The notes under the pieces were generated by a model. That model worked only from the letters and a program-made list of their open reading frames with translations. It ran no database searches and had not been told where the DNA came from. From Vulcanimicrobiia bacterium (GTDB taxonomy: Bacteria > Eremiobacterota > Eremiobacteria > Baltobacterales > Baltobacteraceae), in the NCBI GenBank assembly GCA_024281135.1, contig JAMXLG010000253.1, positions 1 through 7,385 of the forward strand: DNA of 7,385 nucleotides. Reading direction: 5' to 3'. Made by a program: the position numbers and the translations under genes. Shown piece after piece: positions 1-6,114 of the stretch. How positions within the stretch are numbered: position 1 is the stretch's first letter; the number at the start of each line of letters is the position of its first letter.

Positions 1-534
1 CTCTCGGAACCGGCATCGTTTGGGGTCCCGACGATCGTCGAGCAGGGCGCGACGATAAACGGTGTCGTGTTCCTCACCATTCGCAAGCGGCTCGAGAACA
101 CCGGTAACGTACCAATCGACATAGCCGCCGAAGCGTTCAGCGTTTATGGCGAAAAGATCGTGCAGCGAACAAGGCGTATTCAGCGAATCGAAACGCCGAC
201 GAGCGTCAGAGTCACCGCCGATGTTCCGCGTGTGCCCGTCGCGCTGCTCTACTCGATGGCGAAACTGCGAGCCGGCGCCGTCGGCGGCAATCCGAAGTCA
301 GGCTTCTACACGCTTCCGCACAGCTCCGCAGACGAGAATTTCCTGATCGCCGTTCCCGTCAGCGCCTATCCCGTCATTTTGATCGTGCGCAAGGATTACG
401 TCGCAAAGGCCCCGATCGCTCCGAAGATCCCCGTTCAAATCGTACGGACGCGGCTGGGTGCGTACGACCTGCGGTCAAAACTGTTGCAGGGCGAATACGA
501 CAATTACATCGAGTATCCGATTCGGCCGCAGTGA
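1..534 (+). CDS. Unrecognised protein, C-terminal part (5' end outside window)
   Basis: The frame is open from the first base to the TGA at 532-534, giving 177 residues with no upstream stop, so the gene begins before the window. The GTG at 67 is an internal valine candidate with no convincing ribosome-binding site, so I do not take it as the start. The visible part has no membrane segment, no cysteine, and alternates short hydrophobic runs with charged or polar residues, which suggests a beta-rich soluble or exported domain. Notable stretches are a basic patch near residues 53-60 (QRTRRIQR) and a hydrophobic strand near residues 117-128 (AVPVSAYPVILI). The C-terminus is rich in tyrosine and acidic residues (GEYDNYIEYP). 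I do not recognise the family and assign no function. It points toward the lipoprotein gene at 851 and is separated from it by the repeat relic at 553-831. Confidence 0.75.
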   Translation, partial: LSEPASFGVPTIVEQGATINGVVFLTIRKRLENTGNVPIDIAAEAFSVYGEKIVQRTRRIQRIETPTSVRVTADVPRVPVALLYSMAKLRAGAVGGNPKSGFYTLPHSSADENFLIAVPVSAYPVILIVRKDYVAKAPIAPKIPVQIVRTRLGAYDLRSKLLQGEYDNYIEYPIRPQ

Positions 535-552
535 GTCCGAACTCGCGTTAAC

Positions 553-831
553 CGCCCGAACTCCGGCTCCGGCGGAAACGGTCTCGCCGGCGTCGCGAAG
601 GGTCCGCGCTTCGACTTATGGGCGGGGGTACGTATTCCAGCGCGTCCGGCCTTAGCCGCATGCTCATCGAGCGTCGGAATGGGACCGCGTTGCAGGCCGT
701 CAAGAGCCCTAATCCGGGTACGACATACGATCAGCTCTGCCGCATCACATCTGATTCAGCCGGTTTCTGGGCTGTTGGAGAGCAAGCGTCAGGACCGGAA
801 CGGCGAAACGCTCGCAGAATCTCACTGTTAG
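553..831 (+). pseudogene. Frameshifted remnant of an SPNPG/WAVG tandem-repeat protein
   Basis: Two copies of one repeat can be read only by switching frame. Copy 1 begins in frame 1 with RPNSG (553-567), then NGLAGV (577-594) and FDLWA (610-624). The reading then moves to frame 3 around the G-run at 624-628 and continues GGGTYSS, RMLIERRNGT (657-686), SPNPG (705-719) and FWAVG (765-779). It returns to frame 1 as DRNGETLAESHC and ends at TAG 829-831. RPNSG-6 residues-AGV-...-LWA aligns with SPNPG-6 residues-CRI-...-FWAV, and MLIERRNG aligns with TLAESHC. The two starts are 152 nt apart, one base short of 51 codons. From memory, repeats of the form WNGT..V.SPNPG..N.L.GV...S..DVWAVG..TLIE occur in large, probably secreted proteins of Actinobacteria and Chloroflexi, likely beta-propeller-like. 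No start codon or ribosome-binding site is associated. Paired indels suggest a decayed gene, although assembly errors could mimic this. Confidence 0.68.
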
Positions 832-850
832 GCAGACTACGCGTTCGCTG

Positions 851-2002
851 CTAGACGCAACGAGGTTCAGTCGAGCTAAAGGTTCCCTTAAACGAGTACT
901 TACCGCCCGTTCCGATTGCCGGCGTCCGAAAGAACCACGAAAAGAATGCGAGCTCTTGCGGATGGTACATCCAGCCATTGTGTTTCAATTCAAACTGAGT
1001 GCCGGTTAAAGGATCGCCGACCTCGAAAAGCGTCGAGCAGCCTAACAAATACTGGCCCACGAAACCCCATGCCGGTGCGCCGTTGCGGATAAACGGATCG
1101 TTGAGAAGCTCCCCGATTTCGTGCGTCGCGACGCTAATGTCTGCAACCTCTGGACAACAATTCGTTCCGTGATCCTTATAGTCGGCAACGGCGTACGTCT
1201 GCACGCCGGACGAGCGTTTAAAGGCACCATGGAATCCGAGTATGCAACATCCCGAGGGACTGACCTCGAACGTATTGTATGTAAGAAGTATCGGGATCTG
1301 CGCGGGACTTGCATATTTCTCTGCCAGTTTTTCCACGAGTTGGAAGAACGGTGTTATTTCAATCGTGCCGATTCGATGGCCTGAGCCGGAGCAAGCGCCG
1401 CGTCCGGTTTGCGACCCGCTGGGAGCTTTGACGTGCACGACCACCGGATCACGCCCTGCTTGGAGCACGGTATGATATTGGTGACCCTTGAGTACCTTCC
1501 AAAACTCGGCCCGTTGCTCGGCGTCGCCAAGTTGCGCTTTTCCGAGATCAACGCCGTTTGAAAACAGGCGAGTTGGTTGGAAATTCGGGCCCTTTAAGAA
1601 GCGCTGTTCCACCGAAACGGAGTCCCCGCAGCCGGGCTTGGTCGGATCCAGCACGGTTCGATCCGGGTAGGTGATTACGATCACGATCGGTACGTAGGGA
1701 ATATCCGTCGTTCCGTTGCTCTTACGCGGATCTTCCCCAACGATCTTATAGCCGTAGGTCGCTTCGTCGAGCGGCGACTTTACCGAACCCTCATAGAATC
1801 GTACAGTTTTGCCCGCGGCACGCGCAGCTTCGAGCTCCCCAGAGCTTACGCCCACCAACGGCATCACTAGATATTGAGGCGTCCAGTTTGCTTGGCTCGA
1901 AGACACGGCGCCGTTCGGCACGCTCCCCGCAAAGCCGCAGGAACTCAGAGCCATGGCTGCTCCGAGCGCGACGGAAACGCGCAATGGTTTCACGATCATC
2001 AT
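851..2002 (-). CDS. Secreted lipoprotein with HExxE metalloprotease-like motif
   Basis: The product has 383 residues. It opens with a short basic segment, a hydrophobic stretch and a lipobox LSSC with the lipidated cysteine at residue 22, so it should be exported and membrane-anchored. The mature part has many cysteines (125, 204, 252, 253, 282, 283, 322, 382), suggesting disulfides outside the cytoplasm. Near the C-terminus is THEIGELLNDPF (293-304), followed by GAPAW, LLGCSTLFEVGDPL (319-332) and YHPQELAFFSWFFR (346-359). The HEIGE at 294-298 resembles the first half of a zinc-protease HExxH but with glutamate at the second histidine position. I recall similar HE-x-x-E-x-x-x-DPF plus EVGDPL proteins of unknown function in soil bacteria, and plant EXORDIUM-type proteins have a comparable HELAE. 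Catalysis is unproven. The start is uncertain: GGAGG abuts ATG-ATG directly, whereas the GTG at 1993 (codon 4) has normal 9-nt spacing and keeps the signal peptide. It is divergent from the small gene at 2143. Confidence 0.9.
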   Translation of the reverse strand: MMIVKPLRVSVALGAAMALSSCGFAGSVPNGAVSSSQANWTPQYLVMPLVGVSSGELEAARAAGKTVRFYEGSVKSPLDEATYGYKIVGEDPRKSNGTTDIPYVPIVIVITYPDRTVLDPTKPGCGDSVSVEQRFLKGPNFQPTRLFSNGVDLGKAQLGDAEQRAEFWKVLKGHQYHTVLQAGRDPVVVHVKAPSGSQTGRGACSGSGHRIGTIEITPFFQLVEKLAEKYASPAQIPILLTYNTFEVSPSGCCILGFHGAFKRSSGVQTYAVADYKDHGTNCCPEVADISVATHEIGELLNDPFIRNGAPAWGFVGQYLLGCSTLFEVGDPLTGTQFELKHNGWMYHPQELAFFSWFFRTPAIGTGGKYSFKGTFSSTEPRCV

Positions 2003-2038
2003 CCTCCGATTGCACTCCGTCGCTCAGCTCCCCGGAGG
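2003..2038 (-). promoter_or_regulatory. Shine-Dalgarno of the lipoprotein with possible sequestering hairpin
   Basis: On the minus strand, CGGAGG (2008 down to 2003) lies immediately before the ATG at 2002. A perfect complement CCTCCG lies at 2038 down to 2033, so the leader mRNA can form a 6-bp stem with a 24-nt loop that hides the ribosome-binding site. A second partial copy CGGAG (2019 down to 2015) inside the loop could compete for the same CCTCC. The sequences are seen directly. That they control translation is inference, and a 6-bp GC-rich inverted repeat can arise by chance in this composition. Confidence 0.3.
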
Positions 2039-2142
2039 CGCTCTTCATTCGGGCGGTGGCGTTTGTGCCCTCCTGAGGTTACCGGAACAACGACGGAGAA
2101 TCACCGCCGACGACCCTAGCGCTGCCGAGGAGAAGGATCGAC
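2003..2142. other. Divergent intergenic region, no clear promoter
   Basis: These 140 bp separate the start of the minus-strand lipoprotein gene from that of the plus-strand 94-residue gene, so both promoters should lie here. I examined both strands for -35/-10 pairs and found nothing convincing. The only clear elements are the two ribosome-binding sites (GGAGG near 2003-2007 on minus, AGGAGAAGG at 2128-2136 on plus) and the inverted repeat next to the minus-strand start. Confidence 0.6.
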
Positions 2143-2427
2143 GTGAGCAACGACTCGACTACAAAAATCGCGCAAATATTGGATCAGGTAAGCGAAGTTC
2201 ACCATACGGTATTCGCCGACACCGATGGGAACGACGACGACTGGGCGACGTTCTATTCGGACTGGCTTTTGGCTCACTCCGATTTGCCGCGACTGCTTGC
2301 CAGACGGCCGGTGCGCAGCCATCTCACGCGTTCGTTGGTCGGACTTGATGAAGAGTACACCTCTACAAGCCCATCGCAGCCCTGGCCGGCGTGGTACGCC
2401 GCACGTCTGGTAGCGCAGTATCAGTGA
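2143..2427 (+). CDS. Small tryptophan-rich protein of unknown function
   Basis: The product is a 94-residue, apparently cytoplasmic acidic protein starting at GTG. The start is supported by AGGAGAAGG at 2128-2136, with AAGG six bases before GTG. There is no signal peptide or membrane segment. Visible signatures are the acidic turn DTDGNDDDW (26-34), ATFYSDWLL (35-43), SDLPRLL (46-52), RPVRSHLTRSLVGLDEEY (55-72) and PWPAWYAARLV (80-90). The pattern of tryptophan and tyrosine around acidic residues is that of a compact helical domain. I recall similar stand-alone small proteins annotated as hypothetical in several soil phyla, with the D-W-x-x-F/W-Y-x-x-W-L and L-P-x-L-L-x-x-x-P-V-R signatures, but know no function. 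It is divergent from the lipoprotein gene and its stop lies 21 bp from the stop of the convergent regulator gene, too little room for an obvious terminator. Confidence 0.85.
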   Translation: MSNDSTTKIAQILDQVSEVHHTVFADTDGNDDDWATFYSDWLLAHSDLPRLLARRPVRSHLTRSLVGLDEEYTSTSPSQPWPAWYAARLVAQYQ

Positions 2428-2448
2428 ACCGCGCCGTGGCGTTCTGAG

Positions 2449-4878
2449 TCAGACGGAGGCGTTCGAGAGTGAGAGTGCCTCCTCGATCGCAAGCTCTTCG
2501 CTCATCGCGGCGCCCGCGGTCATCACTTGGTCGATTTCATCGGCTCCTAGGCTGGCGCGCAGTGCCGAAAGGGCACGATCGTATTCGAGCTGCTCGTGAT
2601 TGTGCATGCGTGTCGCGCCCGCCGTTTTGAGGCGAGCGTCCACGAAGCCGAGTATTCGAGCGGCCGCGACGCGCGAGTTATCCTTTCGGAAAACCGAAAT
2701 CGCTGCGAGGTGCTGAAGCGCGTACCCTGCTAGCACTTCCAAGTGGTGCTCTCGAGTAAGATCGAGGAGTTCGCGCGCGCACCTCTCGCCTTCCTCAAGC
2801 CGCCCTAGCGCGATTAAATAACTCGTCATGCTGTCCAATGGAGTGGCGACGGCCGGCAGATCGTTGAACTCGCGAAGAGTCGTGACTGCATCGGCGGCAT
2901 AGCGCAGCGCGGCCTCGGAATTTCCCGCGCAAAATTCGCACTCTCCCAGATCGTACAGCGCAAAGGCGGCGTTGAATTTCGCACCCAGACGCTCGTAAAT
3001 GTTTAACGCCTCGGTAATATAACTGCGAGTCGCAACGATGTCGCCGCGTCGGGCACCGCTAACCCACGCGAGGATGCGCAGAGTATACGCGATAAGCCGG
3101 CCGTGACCGAGCGCGCGCGCTCGTTCGAGCGCGGCTTCGAGCATCGGGACTCCCTCTTCATGACGGCCCAGGCCGACCAGCGCATGGCCTGCCATACCCT
3201 GCGCGCTGGCCGTTCCAAGAGCGTCGCCCGCATCACGAAAATGCGCCAACGCCGCGAGACTGTAGGTAAGATGAAGGTCGTGCTCGCGTAGCGCCCAAGC
3301 GATGACCGCCATCGCGTACTCCAAACCCGCGAGCACGCCTACCGGCGTGGAACCATCTGCTAACGCTAGCGCGCCGTGAACCCAGCGTTGCCCTTCGACG
3401 TGTCCGAAGTGCTGCCAAATCACGCGCAGCTCGGCGGCAAGTTTCTGCCCTAAGAGAACGTCGCCACGCTCGGTGAGCGCCCACTGTAAGGCCGCGCGCC
3501 AATTCCCGAGCTCCTCGCGCGCAATAGCGCGCCAAAACTCATCGGGTCCGCGGTCGTAAAAATGGTTCAACCGTCGTGCGAGCTCGAGGCTTTCGAGCGC
3601 GTGCCGCCGTGTCGCTATCTGTGCTTCAGCCCGCTCCTCGAGCCGTTCGCGAGCGTATTGCCGAAAGGTCTCCAGCAGACGATAGCGCGTCTCGTGCCCT
3701 TCGCAATCGGCGGTCACCAGCGACTTGTCGACGAGCGATGATAACACACTGGGTGTATCGCTCCGATCAGCCTGCTCGTCGGCGCAAACTGCGGCGGCGG
3801 AATCGAGCGTACACCCGCCGCTAAAGACGGAAAGCCGTTCGAAGAAGCGCTGCTCTCGTTTCGAAAGGAGCTTGAAACTCCAGTCCACCACGGCGCGCAT
3901 CGTTTGATGGCGCGGGAGCGCTGTGCGCGCGCCACCGGTCAGCAGTGCAAAGCTATCGTCGAGTCGAGTTGCCAGCGTGTCTAGCGAGAGCACATTCATC
4001 CGCGCGGCAGCGAGTTCGATTGCGAGCGGAATCCCGTCAAGACGGCGGCAGAGGCGCTCGACGACCGGGCGATCGCCCTCTCCTAACGAAAAGCGATGAT
4101 TGACCGCCCGAGCTCGATCGACAAACAGAGCGATCGAATGCTCAGACGATAGCGATGGCAGCCGAAACGCGCACTCGCCTGCGACGCGTAAAGGTTCGCG
4201 GCTGGTGGCGAGAACGCAGAGCAGCTGACTACCGGATATCAACGCTTGTACGACGGATGCAACCTGCGGAATGAGGTGCTCGCAATTGTCGAGCACCAAT
4301 AGCAGCTTTCTACGTTTTAGGTAGGTGACGATCGTTTCCAGCAGTGGGCGTTGTGGGATTTCCCGCACGCCGAGCGATGCGGCGACCGCAGCAACGATCG
4401 GCGAATAGTCACCTACCGTCTCGAACTCGACGAATACCGCGGTCCAAGCGTCTTTCTTGCTCAGTGAAGTCGCTAGCTGTAGCGCCGTCTGCGTCTTGCC
4501 GACGCCGCCGGCTCCGGTGATCGTGATCAAACGGTGATCGCGAACGAGTCGTGCGATCTCGTCGAGCTCAGCCTCGCGTCCCACAAAACTCGTAAGCGCA
4601 AGTGGGAGCGTCGAGATCCCCACGGTGGTTCCCGGCAGCCGCGCTGCAGCTTCAAACTCTTGGCGTTGCTTCGGGTCGAGCGCCAAGGCATTGACCAAGA
4701 GCCTGAGCGTTTCGTGGTGCGGCGTGCGGCGGTAGCCGCGCTCGAGCGCGCCGATTCCGTTAACGCTCATTCGGGCACGCTCGGCCAGCGCTTCCTGCGA
4801 GAGTCCAGCGGCGATTCGATATTGCCGCAGGAGCGTCCCGAAGTCCGACGAGCCGGATGCCCGCTCCTCGTACTCCAT
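2449..4878 (-). CDS. HTH/STAND-ATPase/TPR transcriptional regulator
   Basis: An 809-residue cytoplasmic regulator. Residues about 13-70 form an XRE-type helix-turn-helix (LLRQYRIAAGLSQEALAERA, ending GIGALERGYRR). From about 92 comes a STAND/NB-ARC-type ATPase: FVGREAEL (98-105), Walker A GAGGVGKT (122-129), Walker B LLLVLDN (192-198), ATSREPL (224-230), GIPLAIELAA (282-291) and HQTMRAVVDWSF (324-335). RYRLLETFRQYARERL (398-413) leads into a long alpha-helical region (about 430-780) with TPR-like pairs such as GHALVGLGRHEEG and SYLIALGRLEEGE. There is no C-terminal LuxR domain. The family (COG3903-type ATPase regulators) is known for nucleotide-dependent switching with a ligand sensed by the helical part. 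DNA binding by the HTH is expected, but target and ligand are unknown. All main ATPase motifs are intact. No Shine-Dalgarno precedes the ATG. The gene lies 48 bp after the amidohydrolase on the same strand, so it may be cotranscribed. Confidence 0.95.
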   Translation of the reverse strand: MEYEERASGSSDFGTLLRQYRIAAGLSQEALAERARMSVNGIGALERGYRRTPHHETLRLLVNALALDPKQRQEFEAAARLPGTTVGISTLPLALTSFVGREAELDEIARLVRDHRLITITGAGGVGKTQTALQLATSLSKKDAWTAVFVEFETVGDYSPIVAAVAASLGVREIPQRPLLETIVTYLKRRKLLLVLDNCEHLIPQVASVVQALISGSQLLCVLATSREPLRVAGECAFRLPSLSSEHSIALFVDRARAVNHRFSLGEGDRPVVERLCRRLDGIPLAIELAAARMNVLSLDTLATRLDDSFALLTGGARTALPRHQTMRAVVDWSFKLLSKREQRFFERLSVFSGGCTLDSAAAVCADEQADRSDTPSVLSSLVDKSLVTADCEGHETRYRLLETFRQYARERLEERAEAQIATRRHALESLELARRLNHFYDRGPDEFWRAIAREELGNWRAALQWALTERGDVLLGQKLAAELRVIWQHFGHVEGQRWVHGALALADGSTPVGVLAGLEYAMAVIAWALREHDLHLTYSLAALAHFRDAGDALGTASAQGMAGHALVGLGRHEEGVPMLEAALERARALGHGRLIAYTLRILAWVSGARRGDIVATRSYITEALNIYERLGAKFNAAFALYDLGECEFCAGNSEAALRYAADAVTTLREFNDLPAVATPLDSMTSYLIALGRLEEGERCARELLDLTREHHLEVLAGYALQHLAAISVFRKDNSRVAAARILGFVDARLKTAGATRMHNHEQLEYDRALSALRASLGADEIDQVMTAGAAMSEELAIEEALSLSNASV

Positions 4879-4882
4879 GGTA

Positions 4883-4888
4883 ATTATG
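4883..4888 (-). promoter_or_regulatory. Candidate -10 box giving a leaderless regulator mRNA
   Basis: On the minus strand, CATAAT (one mismatch to TATAAT) ends four bases before the ATG at 4878. If used, transcription would begin at or within a few bases of the start codon, which fits the absence of a Shine-Dalgarno site. No good -35 hexamer is found 16-18 bp upstream, where the sequence is GC-rich. This short AT-rich patch stands out from its surroundings, but a single hexamer is weak evidence. Confidence 0.25.
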
Positions 4889-4926
4889 AACTTCGAGCCC
4901 CCGCGTGCGGCACCCTCAGCCGCGCA

Positions 4927-6114
4927 CTAGCCAAGACCGTAGATAATTTCTCCCGCCCGCAGCGTATAGCGAACCGACGCAAAAGCACTCAGGCTTTGCG
5001 ACGGATCTCGGACAAGAACGACGAGATCGGCCGGCTTCCCCAAAGCAATTTCGCCCGCGTTTGGGCCGCCCTCGAATCGCTGCGCGGGCTCCGTCGTCAA
5101 CGATGCCAGGATCTGGCGAAACGTCGCACCGGCCCGCCCCATCAACTCGTACTCCTCGCTAGGATCGTACTCGACGGCGCCGAGATCGGTTCCAAAGAGA
5201 ACGCAGCCGCCGCACTCGAGCCACGCGCGAAGTTGGCTAACCGCGGTCTCGACAAGCGCTTCTCGCGTCGCGACGCGATCGTGACGCATCAAGCTCTGCC
5301 AAACCATCAGCGTAGGAATCAGTGCCGCCTCGCGCGCGCGCATCGCTGCCAGGAGGGCGCTCTCCCACGGTCCGGAACGCGGGCTTGTGTGAGCGATTAT
5401 ATCGACGCCGCAGTCGAGCGCGGCCATGATGTCGGATGCCGTGTTGGGATGCGCGAAGACGAGCTTGCCCGCGAGATGGGACTCCGTGACAGCCGCGCGA
5501 ATTGTCTCCTGCGAGAGCTCGCCGGCAGATGGTGCCGATAGAAAGAGCTTGAGCGCGTCGACGCCGTCGGCGAGCAGTTTCTTCGCCGCTGAACGCGCCT
5601 GCGCGGGATCCGAAACCTCTGCGAGCGAGGTCTCCATCAATCCGAGGACGCGGAAGACTTCGGCTGACGGTATGCCGCCGGTCGGAATCAGCCCTTCGCC
5701 GGTCGAGCGAATGCGCGGTCCGGAGAGCTCGCCGGATTCGATGCGATCGCGCAGCCGCCGCGTGTTCTCCCAACTCGACGAGAGGTCGAAGAGACTCGTG
5801 AAGCCGTAGCGGGTGAGCTCGGCAAGCTGGCGCGCAAGCTCGCCAGCCGGGATCGAACCGGCGTCTGCCCATTTGCGTTCGTGAAAGTGAACGTGGCTGT
5901 TCCAAAAGCCGGCGGTAATAACGCAGCCCGAACAGTCCAGTATTCTGGCGTTATCCGACACGTTCACGGTCGCGCGCGAGCCGATCTCGGCGATCTTTCC
6001 GCCACGAGTGACGATCGTCACGTCGTGTTGCGCTTGCGCTTGGGGATTGAGGTAGAGCGTTGCGCCGGTCAGCGCGAGTTCGTCAATGAGTGCTGGGCGG
6101 CGAATCGGACTCAA
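4927..6114 (-). CDS. Amidohydrolase (imidazolonepropionase/prolidase-like)
   Basis: A 395-residue metal-dependent hydrolase of the amidohydrolase superfamily, without a signal peptide and so probably cytoplasmic. The ligand set looks complete: HVH at residues 74-76, the lysine of DALKLF at 189 (expected carboxylated bridge), histidines in VFAHPNT (222) and IIAHTSP (242), and the aspartate of LFGTDLG (310). The N-terminal beta-sandwich strand LALTGATLYL and the C-terminal GEIALGKPADLVVLVRDP to RAGEIIYGLG are typical of the superfamily, and the length is usual. Substrate cannot be read from sequence. Close subgroups hydrolyse dipeptides, imidazolonepropionate or other cyclic amides. The start is uncertain: TTG at 6114 is the first usable codon after an in-frame stop and overlaps the upstream gene by 32 bp. 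It has no Shine-Dalgarno, so translation is probably coupled. An ATT at 6087, beside the upstream TGA, is a less likely alternative. Confidence 0.94.
   Translation of the reverse strand: MSPIRRPALIDELALTGATLYLNPQAQAQHDVTIVTRGGKIAEIGSRATVNVSDNARILDCSGCVITAGFWNSHVHFHERKWADAGSIPAGELARQLAELTRYGFTSLFDLSSSWENTRRLRDRIESGELSGPRIRSTGEGLIPTGGIPSAEVFRVLGLMETSLAEVSDPAQARSAAKKLLADGVDALKLFLSAPSAGELSQETIRAAVTESHLAGKLVFAHPNTASDIMAALDCGVDIIAHTSPRSGPWESALLAAMRAREAALIPTLMVWQSLMRHDRVATREALVETAVSQLRAWLECGGCVLFGTDLGAVEYDPSEEYELMGRAGATFRQILASLTTEPAQRFEGGPNAGEIALGKPADLVVLVRDPSQSLSAFASVRYTLRAGEIIYGLG

Noticed and set aside
537..563. 8-bp direct repeat CCGAACTC as a target-site duplication
   Set aside because: The copies are only 19 bp apart with no element between them, and 8-bp repeats are expected by chance. 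I mention it only as a junction detail.
842..862. Imperfect hairpin at the end of the lipoprotein gene
   Set aside because: It has six pairs with a bulge, includes the stop codon and lacks a T-run. It is likely chance.
1953..2348. A 131-codon plus-strand open frame across the divergent region
   Set aside because: It overlaps the 94-residue gene in another frame and the start of the lipoprotein. Its translation is basic and low in complexity, and the 94-residue frame has the better ribosome-binding site.
2425..2451. Possible bidirectional terminator between the convergent small gene and the regulator
   Set aside because: GAAC and GTTC arms are present, but the inner bases do not pair consistently and there is no T-run on either side.
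2449..4878. STAND ATPase as an antiphage defence protein
   Set aside because: The front domain is a DNA-binding HTH, there is no nuclease, protease or TIR effector, and no defence genes lie nearby. The architecture is that of a transcriptional regulator.
4907..4923. Small hairpin GCGGC-7 nt-GCCGC between amidohydrolase and regulator
   Set aside because: Only five base pairs and no T-run follow in the minus direction, so it is not a convincing terminator.
4534..5541. A 335-codon plus-strand open frame across the regulator start and the amidohydrolase
   Set aside because: It is antisense to two genes with clear domain motifs, has a low-complexity arginine-rich translation, and recalls no family. 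Long antisense frames are common in high-GC coding DNA.
5237..5905. A 222-codon minus-strand open frame inside the amidohydrolase
   Set aside because: It is a shifted-frame shadow of the amidohydrolase with an arginine/alanine-rich translation and no ribosome-binding site. The other frame carries all metal ligands.
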